Origin: Dehalococcoidia bacterium
GTDB taxonomy: Bacteria; Chloroflexota; Dehalococcoidia; Tepidiformales; Tepidiformaceae
DNA length: 64,000 bases
Reading direction: 5' to 3'
NCBI GenBank assembly: GCA_020853755.1
Contig: JADYYG010000046.1
Coordinates: 41,076-105,075 of the forward strand
Shown piece after piece: positions 42,500-52,135 of this stretch (the stretch's first letter is position 1; each line of letters opens with the position of its first letter). The notes beneath the pieces were generated by a model. That model saw only the letters and a program-made list of their open reading frames with translations, was not told where the DNA came from and ran no database searches. The position numbers were made by a program, and so were the translations under genes.

Positions 42500-43898
42500 T
42501 ACCACCAACGTCATGCTCTTCCTCTTCGTGATGGCGCTGACCGCGTTCAGTGTCATCGTCGTCTGGCCAAGCCAACCCGACCGGTACCTGCCGGGCGAGT
42601 TCTGGCCCCAGGGCCGTGGCATCAAGGTCGGCAGCTGGGAGCGCGAAACGATGCGCCTCGGCCTGGACCTGCGCGGCGGGGCTTACATGGTCCTCCAGGC
42701 CGACCCGCCCGCAGACTACGAAGGCAATGTGAGCGAAGCGCTCAACGGCGCGAAGGAAGTCGTCGAACGCCGGGTGAACGAATTCGGCGTGAGCGAGGCT
42801 GAAATCCAGAAGACGAGCGGCAACCGCATCAGCGTCCAGGTCCCAGGGCTTTCGCTGCCCGACGCCCAGAATCTCATCGGTAAGACCGCCTCGCTGAAGT
42901 TCATGGTCTACGACGACAACCAGCAACTGGTCCCCGCGATGGGGGTGGTCGACGGCAAAACCGTCGCAATGACCGGCTCAGACTTGAAGAACAACACCTA
43001 CCCGGCGCGGCAGGGCACCACGTTTGCCGTGGTGTTCGAAACCACTGGCCGCGGTTCGACCCTGATGCGCCAGATCACGACGAAGGCGCTCCAATACCCG
43101 AGCAGCGACCCGCGAAACTACCTCGTCGTCATGCTCGATGACCAGGTGCTCTCGCAGGCTGCGGTCCAGGGGGTCATCGCCGACACCGGGCAGATCACGG
43201 GGCAGGCCAGCTTCTCGGAGGCGAAGAACCTCTCGAAGCAGCTCAACGCCGGCGCGCTCCCCATCCCGCTCAAGATCATCCAGGCCTCGGAAGTGAGCGC
43301 GACGCTCGGCGAAGATTCGGTGCTCGAATCGGTGCGGGCGGGCCAGGTCGGCCTGATCGCTGTGATGCTGTTCATGATCCTGTACTACCGGCTGCCGGGC
43401 GTACTCGCTTCGGCCGCGTTGCTGGTCTACACGTCCATCACGCTGACGGTCTTCAAGCTCTGGCCGGTCACGCTGACGCTGTCGGGCATCGCGGCGTTCG
43501 TGCTGTCGATCGGCATCGCGGTTGACGCGAACATCCTCATCTTCGAACGGATGAAAGAGGAGTTACGCAGGGGCCGCACGCTGAACGCCGCGATTGACAT
43601 CGGCTTCCGCCGGGCGTGGACCTCCATCCGCGACTCGAACGTGTCGACGCTGATCACCTGCTTCATCCTCTTCTGGTTCGGCAACCAGTTCGGGGCAAGC
43701 GTGGTGAAGGGCTTCGCGCTCACGCTCGCCATCGGCGTTGGCATCAGTATGTTCTCGGCCATCACCGTCACCCGGACGTTCCTGAAGATGGTCCTCGGGA
43801 CGCCGCTTGCCCGCAGCCACTTCCTCTTCAACGCGGAAGAGGTGAAGCGCAGCGCAACCACCAGCCGGCGGGCGACAACCGCCACCGCGGAGGAATAA
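42492..43898 (+). CDS. secD: Protein translocase subunit SecD
   Basis: Uses the proton gradient to help complete protein export. The 468-residue protein has an N-terminal membrane segment, LGLDLRGGAYMVLQ, the periplasmic P1 domain with ERRVNEFGVSEAEIQ, and five C-terminal membrane segments with GIAVDANILIFERMKEELRRGR. GTG start overlapping yajC by 8 bp; the stop overlaps the secF ATG (TAATG). Confidence 0.95.
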   Translation: MRSTTNVMLFLFVMALTAFSVIVVWPSQPDRYLPGEFWPQGRGIKVGSWERETMRLGLDLRGGAYMVLQADPPADYEGNVSEALNGAKEVVERRVNEFGVSEAEIQKTSGNRISVQVPGLSLPDAQNLIGKTASLKFMVYDDNQQLVPAMGVVDGKTVAMTGSDLKNNTYPARQGTTFAVVFETTGRGSTLMRQITTKALQYPSSDPRNYLVVMLDDQVLSQAAVQGVIADTGQITGQASFSEAKNLSKQLNAGALPIPLKIIQASEVSATLGEDSVLESVRAGQVGLIAVMLFMILYYRLPGVLASAALLVYTSITLTVFKLWPVTLTLSGIAAFVLSIGIAVDANILIFERMKEELRRGRTLNAAIDIGFRRAWTSIRDSNVSTLITCFILFWFGNQFGASVVKGFALTLAIGVGISMFSAITVTRTFLKMVLGTPLARSHFLFNAEEVKRSATTSRRATTATAEE

Positions 43899-44875
43899 TG
43901 CTCGACTTTGCCGGCAAGCGGTGGTGGTACCTCACCATCTCGATCGTGCTCTTCCTCATCGCCGCTGCCGCCCTCGTGCTCTGGGGGCTGAAGCCGGGCA
44001 TCGAGTTCACCTCGGGCTCTTCGTTCACGGTCCAGTTCACCGAGCGGGAAGTGAGCCAGGGCGAGGTGCGCGATGCGATGCACCAGCTCGGTCATCCCGA
44101 AGCTCGCGTGCAGGGCGCCGGGGCGAACACCTACCTCATCCACACCGGCGAACTGCAGAACGCACCTGCCCTCAACTCGGCTGAAGGCCCGGAACAGCCA
44201 GGCGAGATCAACACCATCGAGGATGGCCTGCGCGACCGCTTCGGCGCGGTCACGCGGACGAACTTCTCGACGGTCTCGGAGACGGTCTCAACGGAGATCG
44301 CGAGGAACGCGACGTTCGCCGTGATCGTGGCGGCTATCGCCATCCTCATCTACATCTCGATCGCGTTCCGGTCCCTGCCGAAGCCATGGCTTTACGGTTC
44401 GGCGGCCATCGTGGCCGTGCTCCACGATGCGTTCATCATCCTCGGGCTGTTCGCCTTCCTCGGCGAGTTCCACGGCGTCGAAGTCGACACCGCGTTCATC
44501 ACCGCGATCCTGACGGTCATCGGCTTCTCGGTGCACGACACCATCGTGGTGTTCGACCGCATCCGGGAGACCCTCAAGGTCGACCCCTATGTGCCGTTCG
44601 AGGAAGCGGTGAACGCGAGCATGACGGAGACGCTGGCACGTTCGATCAATACGTCGTTCGTTGTGGTGCTGACAGTGCTCGCGATGATGCTCATCGGCGG
44701 GGACACGATCCGGAACTTCCTGCTCGTCCTCCTCGTCGGGATCATCACCGGGACGTATTCGAGCATCGGCATTGCGTCGCAGCTCGTAGTGGCGTGGGAG
44801 AACAACGACATCGGGAAGTTCATCCGCCGGATCCGCGGCAAGCAGGACGATGACCTCGCCGCCGAGCCGGCCTGA
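43898..44875 (+). CDS. secF: Protein translocase subunit SecF
   Basis: Partner of SecD, 325 residues. N-terminal helix (WWYLTISIVLFLIAAAALVLWGLKPGIEFTSG), a soluble domain to about 130, then five membrane segments with GFSVHDTIVVFDRIRE and ARSINTSFVVVLTVLAM. The ATG at 43898 has a GGAGGA site within the end of secD. Confidence 0.95.
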   Translation: MLDFAGKRWWYLTISIVLFLIAAAALVLWGLKPGIEFTSGSSFTVQFTEREVSQGEVRDAMHQLGHPEARVQGAGANTYLIHTGELQNAPALNSAEGPEQPGEINTIEDGLRDRFGAVTRTNFSTVSETVSTEIARNATFAVIVAAIAILIYISIAFRSLPKPWLYGSAAIVAVLHDAFIILGLFAFLGEFHGVEVDTAFITAILTVIGFSVHDTIVVFDRIRETLKVDPYVPFEEAVNASMTETLARSINTSFVVVLTVLAMMLIGGDTIRNFLLVLLVGIITGTYSSIGIASQLVVAWENNDIGKFIRRIRGKQDDDLAAEPA

Positions 44876-44877
44876 GC

Positions 44878-46716
44878 CTACCGCAGCATCCGTGTATCAC
44901 CGTTCCGGCGGGTAGTCCGCAGGGCGTCGAGGTGTTCGAGGAACGCCTGGGCGTACTTCCGGCTGGTCCCGAAGAGGTCGCGCGTCTCGGCCAGTGACAG
45001 GGTTGGGTTCGAGGCGAAGTGCCCGCGGACGCGTTCAACCATCCCGGAGAAAACGTCGGCCGCGAAGACAACGCCCCCGCCGGTATCTTCGATGTCTCCC
45101 CGCTCCTTGAGGAAAGCCAGCAACGCCGGTTCCGGCAGACGGTCCGTCGGCGGCGAGTAAGGGTTCGCGCGCAGGGCCCGGAGGAAGGCGTCGACCTCGG
45201 CAGCCTGGGCGGGCTGGAGCGCGGGTTCGAACCCGGCCGGGGCAATGCCGCTGCCGCGCTCTTCCAGCTTGGCCGCGGTCACCATGCGCTGGACGGCCAG
45301 TTCGAAATCGGCCGGGGCGAGGCCGAGCGCGCGGCGAAGGTGCTCACGGGGCGCGGCGCGGCGAAGGGCGTTCGCGGCGAGGAACACAGCGACCTCGGCT
45401 TCCAGACCGCGTTCGGCGCCTTCGAGCCACATCACGCTGTACGTCCGGCCAGCGGCTGTCAGCACGGCGCCGGCGTCTTCCAGCGTTGTGACGAGTGCTG
45501 TGGCCGCTGGGGGTTCGAGGCCGAGTGCAGCAGCCAGTTCGGCCGGCGTCCGCGGGCCGGCCGCGAGGTGTTCGAGCGCCCGGTCTTCGGGTGTCCCACT
45601 GAGGGCCAATTCGAGCGCGCGCAACGTAGGCTCGTGGTGCCGTCGCAAGCGGCGGCCGTTCAGAACCACGACCGGGCCGCCGCCGATCGTCTCATCGGGA
45701 CTGCGGACGATGAGATGGTCACCGGGAAGCAGGGCGATCGGTGTTTCGAGCGCGAACTGCGCCCAGCACTCGTCGCCCGGGAGGAGCGCTTCAGCGTCGA
45801 GGAGGCGGGCGCGGGCCTGCGCCTGCGCGGTGGCCGCGAGCACGGTCACTTCGGCGTCGTGCTGCAGGGGGTGTTCGAGGATGCGGCTGCCACGGAGCCG
45901 TGCGACGACGCTTCGCGCCACCGGGATGCTGCCGGGCCGCCCGAGCACCATCCCGCGCCGGATCTCCTCGTGGTGCACGCCAGAGAGGTTCACAGCAACG
46001 CGCGTTCCCGGGCCAACAGTCTCAACTTTCGTACGGTGGCGCTGGAGGCCGCGGATGCGGCACTTGATGCCGTCGGGAAAGAGTTCCATCTCGTCCCCGG
46101 CACGCAGCCACCCGTCGGTCAGGGTGCCGGTAACGACCGTCCCAAATCCCTGGATGGAGAACGCGCGGTCGACCGGCACGCGGGGGCGGCCAACGTCGCG
46201 GCGGCCAGGCAGGCCGGCGAGCGCGGCATCGATGGCGGCGCGCAGTTCGTCGAGGCCGGCGCCGGTGAGGGCGGAGACACGCAGCACACGCGCGCCTTCG
46301 AGGCGGGAACCGCGCAGGGTGTCCTCCAGTTCGGCCTCGACGAGGTCGGCGTAGTCGCTTTCGACCAGGTCGCACTTGGTGATGACAACGAGGCCGGCGG
46401 GGATTTCAAGGAGGTCGAGGATGGCCAGGTGCTCGGCGGTCTGGGGCCGAGGGCCTTCGTCCGCGGCGACCACGAGGAGCGCGAGGTCAACGCCGCCGGC
46501 GCCCGCGAGCATGTTCTTGATGAACCGCTCATGCCCGGGAACGTCTACGACGCCTGCTTCGAGGCCGGACGGGAGCGTCAGCCAGGCGAACCCGAGGTCG
46601 ATGGTGAGGCCGCGCTCCTTCTCCTCGCGCAGGCGGTCCGGGTCGATGCCGGTGAGCGCCTGGATGAGCATGCTCTTGCCATGGTCGACATGGCCGGCCG
46701 TGCCTATGACGGGCAT
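44878..46716 (-). CDS. selB: Selenocysteine-specific elongation factor
   Basis: GTPase that delivers Sec-tRNA to UGA codons. The 612-residue protein has the G domain ([28 protein letters not shown]) with the EF-Tu-like domains to about 340, then winged-helix repeats at the C-terminus that bind the SECIS RNA. The ATG at 46716 starts the family sequence [15 protein letters not shown]; longer in-frame starts are shadows of hemW. It overlaps hemW by 13 bp. No selA, selD, selC or obvious selenoprotein is in the window, so the Sec machinery must lie elsewhere. Confidence 0.94.
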   Translation of the reverse strand: MPVIGTAGHVDHGKSMLIQALTGIDPDRLREEKERGLTIDLGFAWLTLPSGLEAGVVDVPGHERFIKNMLAGAGGVDLALLVVAADEGPRPQTAEHLAILDLLEIPAGLVVITKCDLVESDYADLVEAELEDTLRGSRLEGARVLRVSALTGAGLDELRAAIDAALAGLPGRRDVGRPRVPVDRAFSIQGFGTVVTGTLTDGWLRAGDEMELFPDGIKCRIRGLQRHRTKVETVGPGTRVAVNLSGVHHEEIRRGMVLGRPGSIPVARSVVARLRGSRILEHPLQHDAEVTVLAATAQAQARARLLDAEALLPGDECWAQFALETPIALLPGDHLIVRSPDETIGGGPVVVLNGRRLRRHHEPTLRALELALSGTPEDRALEHLAAGPRTPAELAAALGLEPPAATALVTTLEDAGAVLTAAGRTYSVMWLEGAERGLEAEVAVFLAANALRRAAPREHLRRALGLAPADFELAVQRMVTAAKLEERGSGIAPAGFEPALQPAQAAEVDAFLRALRANPYSPPTDRLPEPALLAFLKERGDIEDTGGGVVFAADVFSGMVERVRGHFASNPTLSLAETRDLFGTSRKYAQAFLEHLDALRTTRRNGDTRMLR

Positions 46717-47891
46717 GCGGCAACCTGCGGCGGTACGGATTCGAGGTGGGCGAGCATGCGGGCGGCAACCTCGCCGTGGAGCAGCCTGCCCCGGCGGGTG
46801 AGGCGAATCCTCGGATCGCGGGCGAGGATCCCGGCAGCGAGGCACTCCTGCAGGACCGGCCCAACGGCGGACTCGAGGGTGACCGCGAACTTCGCCTCGA
46901 ACTCTTGTGGCCGGAAGCCCGTGAGCAGCCTGAGGCGGAGGCTCAGCCAGTCGCTCATAGCAGTCGCGGGCGAGGGGGTGTAGCGCTTGAGCGACGCTGG
47001 CAGCGGCCTGCCGGTCCCCGCAGCAGCAGCGATGTAGTCACGCGGATGGGCGGCGTTTTCGTACCGTTCACCGCCGAGGTAGCCGTGCGCGCCGGCCCCG
47101 AGCCCGAGGTAATCGCCATCGGTCCAGTAGGTGCGGTTGTGGCGCGATTCAAAGCCGGGCCACGCCCAGTTCGAGAGTTCGTACTGCTCATAGCCAACTG
47201 CCGAAAGCCGCTCGGTGGCCAGTTCGTACTGGTCTGCCACGAGGTCTTCGTCGAGCGGTTGGACTTCGCCCTTCGCGACACGGCGGGCGAGCGGCGTGCC
47301 TTCCTCGACGGTCAGAGCGTAGGTCGAGATGTGCTCAGGGCCGAGCGCGAGTGCGGCGTCGAGCGAGGCGGCCCAACTTGCTGGTGATTGCCCGGGCAGC
47401 CCGTAAATAAGGTCGAGGCCGATGCTTTCGAAGCCAGCTGCACGGGCGAGGCGGACTGCGGCGGCGTTCGCTTCCGGGGAGTGAATCCGGTCAAGAAAGC
47501 GCAGTTCGGCGGCGTGGAAGGATTGCGCGCCAAGGGAGAGGCGGTTTACCCCCGCTGCCCGCAGCTCGCGAAAGGCCTCAGCGGTGCAGGTGCCGGGGTT
47601 CGCCTCGAGGGTCACCTCGGCCGTCGGGTCGAGCGTTGCGATGTTGGAAATGGCAGCGACGACGGCCGCGATCTGGGCCGGTGGGACTTCGCTCGGGGTG
47701 CCGCCGCCGAAGCCGATGGAGGTCACGGTCCGGCCTTCAAGGAGCGACCGGTTGGCCTCGATCTCGCGTAGCAGGGCCTGGCCGTAGTCCAGCTTGATGG
47801 CATCGAGGCCGGCATAGGCGTTGAAGTCGCAGTAGCCGCACTTGTAGGTGCAGAACGGGATATGGACGTAGACGGCGAGCGGACGGGTCAC
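46704..47891 (-). CDS. hemW: Radical SAM protein HemW (coproporphyrinogen oxidase-like)
   Basis: A 395-residue radical SAM protein. [17 protein letters not shown] holds the CxxxCxxC cluster motif, with [20 protein letters not shown] and [11 protein letters not shown] following, and the C-terminal HemN_C domain with [11 protein letters not shown]. HemW is regarded as a heme chaperone rather than the oxidase HemN. It starts with GTG at 47891 overlapping the GDPD stop (GTGA); longer in-frame versions are low-complexity shadows. Confidence 0.93.
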   Translation of the reverse strand: MTRPLAVYVHIPFCTYKCGYCDFNAYAGLDAIKLDYGQALLREIEANRSLLEGRTVTSIGFGGGTPSEVPPAQIAAVVAAISNIATLDPTAEVTLEANPGTCTAEAFRELRAAGVNRLSLGAQSFHAAELRFLDRIHSPEANAAAVRLARAAGFESIGLDLIYGLPGQSPASWAASLDAALALGPEHISTYALTVEEGTPLARRVAKGEVQPLDEDLVADQYELATERLSAVGYEQYELSNWAWPGFESRHNRTYWTDGDYLGLGAGAHGYLGGERYENAAHPRDYIAAAAGTGRPLPASLKRYTPSPATAMSDWLSLRLRLLTGFRPQEFEAKFAVTLESAVGPVLQECLAAGILARDPRIRLTRRGRLLHGEVAARMLAHLESVPPQVAACPS

Positions 47892-48586
47892 GGCGCGAAC
47901 TCGGCGCGCATCTCGGCCACACGGTGGGTCGTCAGGCCGTCGACGCCCCAGCCGACGAGTTCGGCTGCACGGTCGATGTCGTCGACCGTCCAGGCGACGA
48001 CGAGGAGGTCCTTCGCATGGAGCGCCTCGACCACGCGCGGGGTCAGGAGCGAATGGCGGCAGGAGACGCCTCGCGGGCGGAGATCGCGGTCGCTCACCGA
48101 GAGGAAGAGTTCGAGCTTGGCCCGAACGTCGATCGAATAGAAGGCTTCGACGTCCGGGGCCAGTTCGCGGATGGCACGAAGCGCGCTCCACTGCTGAGAC
48201 GAGGCCGCGATGCGCCGCGCCTTGCCGGTCCGGGCAAGGATCCGGCGCAGGAGTGCAGCCGCATCGGCGCCGCCGTTCTTCAGGTCGAGGAAGATGGCCG
48301 CGTCATCGACGGCGGTGTCGTTCAGGAGGTCATCGAGCGTGTAATGGCGGCGGGGGACGCGGCGGAGGTACCACTTTTCGAAGAGCAGGGGCAGCCGCGG
48401 GACACGGCGCTCGTGCCGAATCTCAAACACGCCGCCGTGGAGCCACATGTCGACTTCGAGGAAGTCGGCGCCCTGGGCGAGGAAATCGCCGGCAAGGGCG
48501 GCCGAGTTGCCTCCGCCATGCGCGATGATGGCCGGGCCAGCATGCCCGGGCGCCAGGTCGAACGGCGCCGGAGCAGTGTCCGCCAT
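47888..48586 (-). CDS. Glycerophosphodiester phosphodiesterase-like protein
   Basis: A 232-residue TIM-barrel GDPD-family protein. The N-terminal catalytic element reads IIAHGGGN rather than the usual AHRG, followed by FLEVDMWLH (metal-binding EVD) and EIRHERR at the place of the second His. FLDLKN and VVAWTVDD match family strands. The HGG substitution and missing HD suggest a variant site; activity is probable but not certain. Coupled to hemW and the Crp/Fnr gene. Confidence 0.85.
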   Translation of the reverse strand: MADTAPAPFDLAPGHAGPAIIAHGGGNSAALAGDFLAQGADFLEVDMWLHGGVFEIRHERRVPRLPLLFEKWYLRRVPRRHYTLDDLLNDTAVDDAAIFLDLKNGGADAAALLRRILARTGKARRIAASSQQWSALRAIRELAPDVEAFYSIDVRAKLELFLSVSDRDLRPRGVSCRHSLLTPRVVEALHAKDLLVVAWTVDDIDRAAELVGWGVDGLTTHRVAEMRAEFAP

Positions 48587-49362
48587 TACGTCGCCATGCT
48601 GCTCGCCTGTGGCGAGACCGGGTGCCTGGGCGAAACCGGCACGTCGCCGTTCGCGATGTCATCGAGCAGGTCCTCGTCGAGGATGAGGTAGCCGTCGGCC
48701 ATGGGCGTGATGGCGCCGAGGGTGACGAAACGGCTGAGCAGCGCGGTGACGGTCTCACGGCTGGTCCCGATGGTCTGGGCGAGTTCCTGGTGGGTGAGCC
48801 CGAGATGGATCATCCCGCGTTCCTGGCGGTTCAGGAGGACATCGGCGAGCCGGGCGGATACCGGCTTCGAAACAATGTTCATAAACGTTCGCTGCATACC
48901 GGCGAGGCGGCGGGCCATCAACTCCATCATGACGAAGCCGAGCTTCGGGGACTGCTGGACGACGTGCGAGAAGTCCTCCCACGAGATGCTGACGGCGACC
49001 GTGTCATCGATGGCCTGGGCGCAGGCGGTGCGCTCGCCGTCTTCGACGATGGCCATATCACCGACGACGCCGCCCTTGCCGACGACGTCGAGAATGATCT
49101 CCTTGCCGTTTTCGGCCACCTGGTAGATCTTCACACGCCCCTTGAGCAAGAGGTAGACACGCTCGGGCGGGTCACCGGCCTGGAAGAGCACCTGGCGCGG
49201 CTTGAACTGCCGTTCGGTGAGCATGGGAATGAGCCGTTCGAGTTCCTCGTCGCTGAGGACGTTGAGGACACGCGAAAGCTGGCGCAGGTACCAGGCGATG
49301 GAACGCTGGAGTGCCTGGCGGCCGCGGGCCGGCGCGTCCTTTGGCGGTGTCGAAATGGTCAT
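48586..49362 (-). CDS. Crp/Fnr-family transcription regulator
   Basis: A 258-residue regulator. The cyclic-nucleotide-binding-type domain covers about 35-155 (QVLFQAGDPPERVYLLLKGRVKIYQ, GDMAIVEDGERTACAQAIDD). The DNA-binding helix-turn-helix is about 190-225 (LTHQELAQTIGTSRETVTALLSRF). No N-terminal cysteines for an FeS cluster are present, so it is not an FNR oxygen sensor of the usual type. Ligand unknown. The stop overlaps the GDPD start; the start overlaps the SirB1-like stop. Confidence 0.93.
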   Translation of the reverse strand: MTISTPPKDAPARGRQALQRSIAWYLRQLSRVLNVLSDEELERLIPMLTERQFKPRQVLFQAGDPPERVYLLLKGRVKIYQVAENGKEIILDVVGKGGVVGDMAIVEDGERTACAQAIDDTVAVSISWEDFSHVVQQSPKLGFVMMELMARRLAGMQRTFMNIVSKPVSARLADVLLNRQERGMIHLGLTHQELAQTIGTSRETVTALLSRFVTLGAITPMADGYLILDEDLLDDIANGDVPVSPRHPVSPQASSMAT

Positions 49363-50237
49363 CGTGCTTCCCCTGGTCCCCCGAATTGGAGGCGAAGTCT
49401 ATCGAGAAGGCGGATTGCGCCGGGATTGGGCGCGAACTCCGGCGCGGAAACGTACCGCTCGAGGTCGCGGAGGGCATCATCGCTGCGGCCGAGGCGGTAA
49501 GCCAGCATGCCCCGTTCGCCGACGAGAGTGGCATTCCACGGTTCGAGCCGCAAAAGCAGCTCGACCACGCAGTACCAGCGTTCGATATCGCGCGAGGAGC
49601 GGAAGACGAGATGCAGGTTGTTCAGCATGCGCTGGAGGATCTGCCGCCGGGTAACGGCCGCGAGGAACGACTCGGGCGACGGGCCGCCTGTGTGCACGCC
49701 CTGCAGGCGGGAGAGCAGCTCCTCGCGGTCGAGCCGGGCGCCCTGCTGGAAAGGGTCGACGTAAACCTGGCCGTGTTCGGTGTCGTAGCGGACGATGAAG
49801 TGACCCGGGTAGCCGATGCCGTCGCACTGCAGGCCCACACGCTGGGCGATTTCCATGTAGACGAGGGAGAGCGTGATGGGAATGCCGATGCGGCGCTGCA
49901 CCACCTCGTCGAGGTAGCTGTTGCGCGGATCCTGGTAGGCCTCGCTGTTGCCGCGGAAGCCGTGCGTGCTGAAGAGCACGTAGTCGATGGCGTGCGCCAG
50001 GGCGTCGGAGCTGGCGCCTTCACCGGCGTAGGCAACGACCTGCTCGGCCAGGGCATCGAGGTTCGCGGCCACGGCATGCGGGTCAGCCTCGGCGTTCCCG
50101 AGGCGAGCAATGACCATTGCCGCTCCGAAGAGGTCGACATCGTTGTCGCTTCCCGCGACGGCCGTCCCGAATGCCTCGAAATCCGCGAGATCCACGTCTC
50201 CAAGTATACGGTGTGGAATGTGAAATCCGTCACTCAA
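49359..50237 (-). CDS. SirB1-family transglutaminase-like/TPR protein
   Basis: A 292-residue protein of the SirB1/transglutaminase-like family. The core NSYLDEVVQRRIGIPITLSLVYMEIAQRVGLQCDGIGYPGHFIVRY has the family pattern, with the usual Cys not obvious. C-terminal TPR-like helices follow (ILQRMLNNLHLVFRSSRDIERWYCVVELLLRLEPWNATLVGERGMLAYRLGR). Function is unknown. The TTG at 50237 is the furthest start; a GTG at 50195 is an alternative, and neither has a strong ribosome site. Confidence 0.82.
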   Translation of the reverse strand: MSDGFHIPHRILGDVDLADFEAFGTAVAGSDNDVDLFGAAMVIARLGNAEADPHAVAANLDALAEQVVAYAGEGASSDALAHAIDYVLFSTHGFRGNSEAYQDPRNSYLDEVVQRRIGIPITLSLVYMEIAQRVGLQCDGIGYPGHFIVRYDTEHGQVYVDPFQQGARLDREELLSRLQGVHTGGPSPESFLAAVTRRQILQRMLNNLHLVFRSSRDIERWYCVVELLLRLEPWNATLVGERGMLAYRLGRSDDALRDLERYVSAPEFAPNPGAIRLLDRLRLQFGGPGEAR

Positions 50238-50248
50238 CAGGGCGGGAT

Positions 50249-51001
50249 TTACGGTTGTTCGAGGCCATGCGCTTCGAGCAGGTCTTTGTCCGCGAGGATG
50301 GCCGCGGTGCCGCCGTCGGCGACGATCTCACCGGCGTCCATGATGATGGTGCGCGGGAAGACCTCCGCGACGAGCTTCATGTCGTGCGTGCTGACCAACA
50401 TGGTCTGGGGGAGGTCCCGAAGGAGGTGGATCAGTTCGCGCCGGCCGCGCGGGTCGAGGCCCGCGGAGGGCTCGTCGAGGACAAGTACGCTGGGCGACAT
50501 AGAGAGGACGGTGGCGAGGGCGGCGCGCTTCCGCTGACCGATGCTCATGTGGTGCGGGAGGCGCTTCTCGAAGCCCGAAAGCCCGACATCTGCGAGGGCG
50601 CGCGTGACCCGCTCGTCGACTTCATCTTTCTTCAGGCCCATGTGGACCGGTCCGAAGGCGACGTCGTCGTAGACGGTCGGGCTGAAGAGCTGGTCGTCAG
50701 GGTCCTGGAAGACGAGGCCAACCTCGGCGCGCACCCGTCCCAGGTTCTCGCGCGAAACGGCCATCCCGCCAACGGTCACCTTGCCTTCGGACGGCGCGTT
50801 GATGCCGTTGAGGTGGAGCATGAACGTGCTCTTGCCCGCGCCGTTGGGGCCGATCAGGGCGACCTTCTCGCCCTTCGCAATCTGGACGGTAATGCCCTTG
50901 AGGGCGTCGAAGCCGTCCGGGTAGCGAAAGTGGAGGCCGGCGACATCGACCCAGGCGCCGTTTGCGCTGGCAAAAGCAGAGTTGGCCGAGGTGCTCGTCA
51001 T
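50249..51001 (-). CDS. cbiO: Energy-coupling factor transporter ATPase (CbiO)
   Basis: ATP-binding subunit of a cobalt/nickel ECF transporter, 250 residues. Walker A GPNGAGKST, Q-loop FQDPDDQLFSPTVYDDVAFGP, signature MSIGQRKRAALA (S-I-G-Q instead of the usual S-G-G-Q), Walker B VLVLDEPSAGLDP and the H-loop VSTHD. The ATG at 51001 overlaps the CbiQ stop; longer in-frame versions are shadows. Confidence 0.94.
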   Translation of the reverse strand: MTSTSANSAFASANGAWVDVAGLHFRYPDGFDALKGITVQIAKGEKVALIGPNGAGKSTFMLHLNGINAPSEGKVTVGGMAVSRENLGRVRAEVGLVFQDPDDQLFSPTVYDDVAFGPVHMGLKKDEVDERVTRALADVGLSGFEKRLPHHMSIGQRKRAALATVLSMSPSVLVLDEPSAGLDPRGRRELIHLLRDLPQTMLVSTHDMKLVAEVFPRTIIMDAGEIVADGGTAAILADKDLLEAHGLEQP

Positions 51002-51792
51002 GAGTGTGGAAACCATTGTCGGGCGGCGAACTGGAACATCACAGCCATCAGCAGCCCGCCGCAGAGCGTCGCCCACGCCGTGAGCGCCAGCGGCCGTTCG
51101 TGGAGATGGGCGATCTGGCCGCGGTAGCCGCGGGACTGCATGGCGACGTAGACGCGTTCGCTCCGTTCGTACGAACGGATGAAGAGGGCGCCAACCTTGT
51201 TCCCGACCACGCGGGCCTGCCAGCGCACCCCGGGCCGTCGAGCGCCGGCCTGTTCGGCCATGCGGGCCGAGCGCGCGCGCATCATCCGGCTCGCCTCGCC
51301 GGTGAGAACGGCCAGGTAGCGGTACATGAGCGAGACGATGGCGATCATCAGCCGCGGGAAACGCAGGCGGGCGAGGCCTTCGAGCAGGTCATGGAAGGTG
51401 GTGGTGAAGACGAGCAGAGCGGCCGCCTGGACCGAAATCCAGCTCTTCAGGGTGACCGTGGCGACGATGCGGATGCCTTCGCCGGAAATGCGCAGGGTGA
51501 AGAGGCCGAGGTCGATCGAGCCGAGCGGGTCGCCGTGTTTCGTGAAGATAAGCGGGAAGGCGGCGAATACGAACGGCAGCGCGATGAACGAGCCGCGGAT
51601 GACGCGCTGAGGGCCGATTCGGGCGACCAACGAGACGACGAGCACCGCCAGCCAGGCGAGGCCGAGCGCGAGGAACGACCCCACCGGCAGGAGCGAGAGC
51701 GAGAGGATGAAGAGGATGGTCAGGATGAACTTGACGCGCGCATCGAGCCTGTGGACCGGGCTGTCCCGGTCGATGTAGCGGTCGAGGTTCAG
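50998..51792 (-). CDS. cbiQ: ECF transporter membrane subunit CbiQ, CTG start
   Basis: Transmembrane coupling subunit of the Co/Ni transporter. Read from the CTG at 51792 the protein has 264 residues. It starts LNLDRYIDRDSPVHRLDARVKFI, which is the conserved CbiQ N-terminus, and continues to the coupling helices with ARRPGVRWQAR and YERSERVYVAMQSRGY. There is a stop 3 codons upstream and no ATG, GTG or TTG before the family start; the next candidate (GTG at 51684) would delete 36 conserved residues. The CTG overlaps the stop of the PDGLE gene as CTGA, with AAGGG upstream. Confidence 0.88.
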   Translation of the reverse strand: MNLDRYIDRDSPVHRLDARVKFILTILFILSLSLLPVGSFLALGLAWLAVLVVSLVARIGPQRVIRGSFIALPFVFAAFPLIFTKHGDPLGSIDLGLFTLRISGEGIRIVATVTLKSWISVQAAALLVFTTTFHDLLEGLARLRFPRLMIAIVSLMYRYLAVLTGEASRMMRARSARMAEQAGARRPGVRWQARVVGNKVGALFIRSYERSERVYVAMQSRGYRGQIAHLHERPLALTAWATLCGGLLMAVMFQFAARQWFPHS

Positions 51793-52130
51793 CTGTCGTC
51801 ACCCTTTCGCGAGCGGCGAGCCACCGCCCCCAGGCCAAGCGTGACCACGAAGACGATACCAACACCGACGAGGCCAGCCATGACGACCGAGGCCCATTCG
51901 TTGTGGACGCCGGGGATCGTGTAGTCCGGGAGCCATTCGTAGCGCGGGCCTTCCGCGTGGTGCGAAAAGCCCTTGTCACCGGAGACGCGGTCGAGGCCAT
52001 CCGGGTCACTGGAAGCGGCCGGCGCGAGGACAAGGACAACGGTGCAGGCAACGACAAAGCCGACAATGACCCACTTCCAGCGGTGGAAGAATGATTGCTT
52101 TCCGTTCTCAGATGCGACTGCCATGGTCAT
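51789..52130 (-). CDS. PDGLE-domain protein of the Co/Ni transporter (CbiN-like)
   Basis: A 113-residue membrane protein with one helix near 20-40 and another at 80-105 and between them the PDGLDRVS motif of the PDGLE family, which commonly accompanies CbiM/CbiQ/CbiO and serves like CbiN or NikN. It lies 5 bp after cbiM. The start may be the ATG at 52130 or the second at 52124. Confidence 0.9.
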   Translation of the reverse strand: MTMAVASENGKQSFFHRWKWVIVGFVVACTVVLVLAPAASSDPDGLDRVSGDKGFSHHAEGPRYEWLPDYTIPGVHNEWASVVMAGLVGVGIVFVVTLGLGAVARRSRKGDDS

Positions 52131-52135
52131 TCTCC

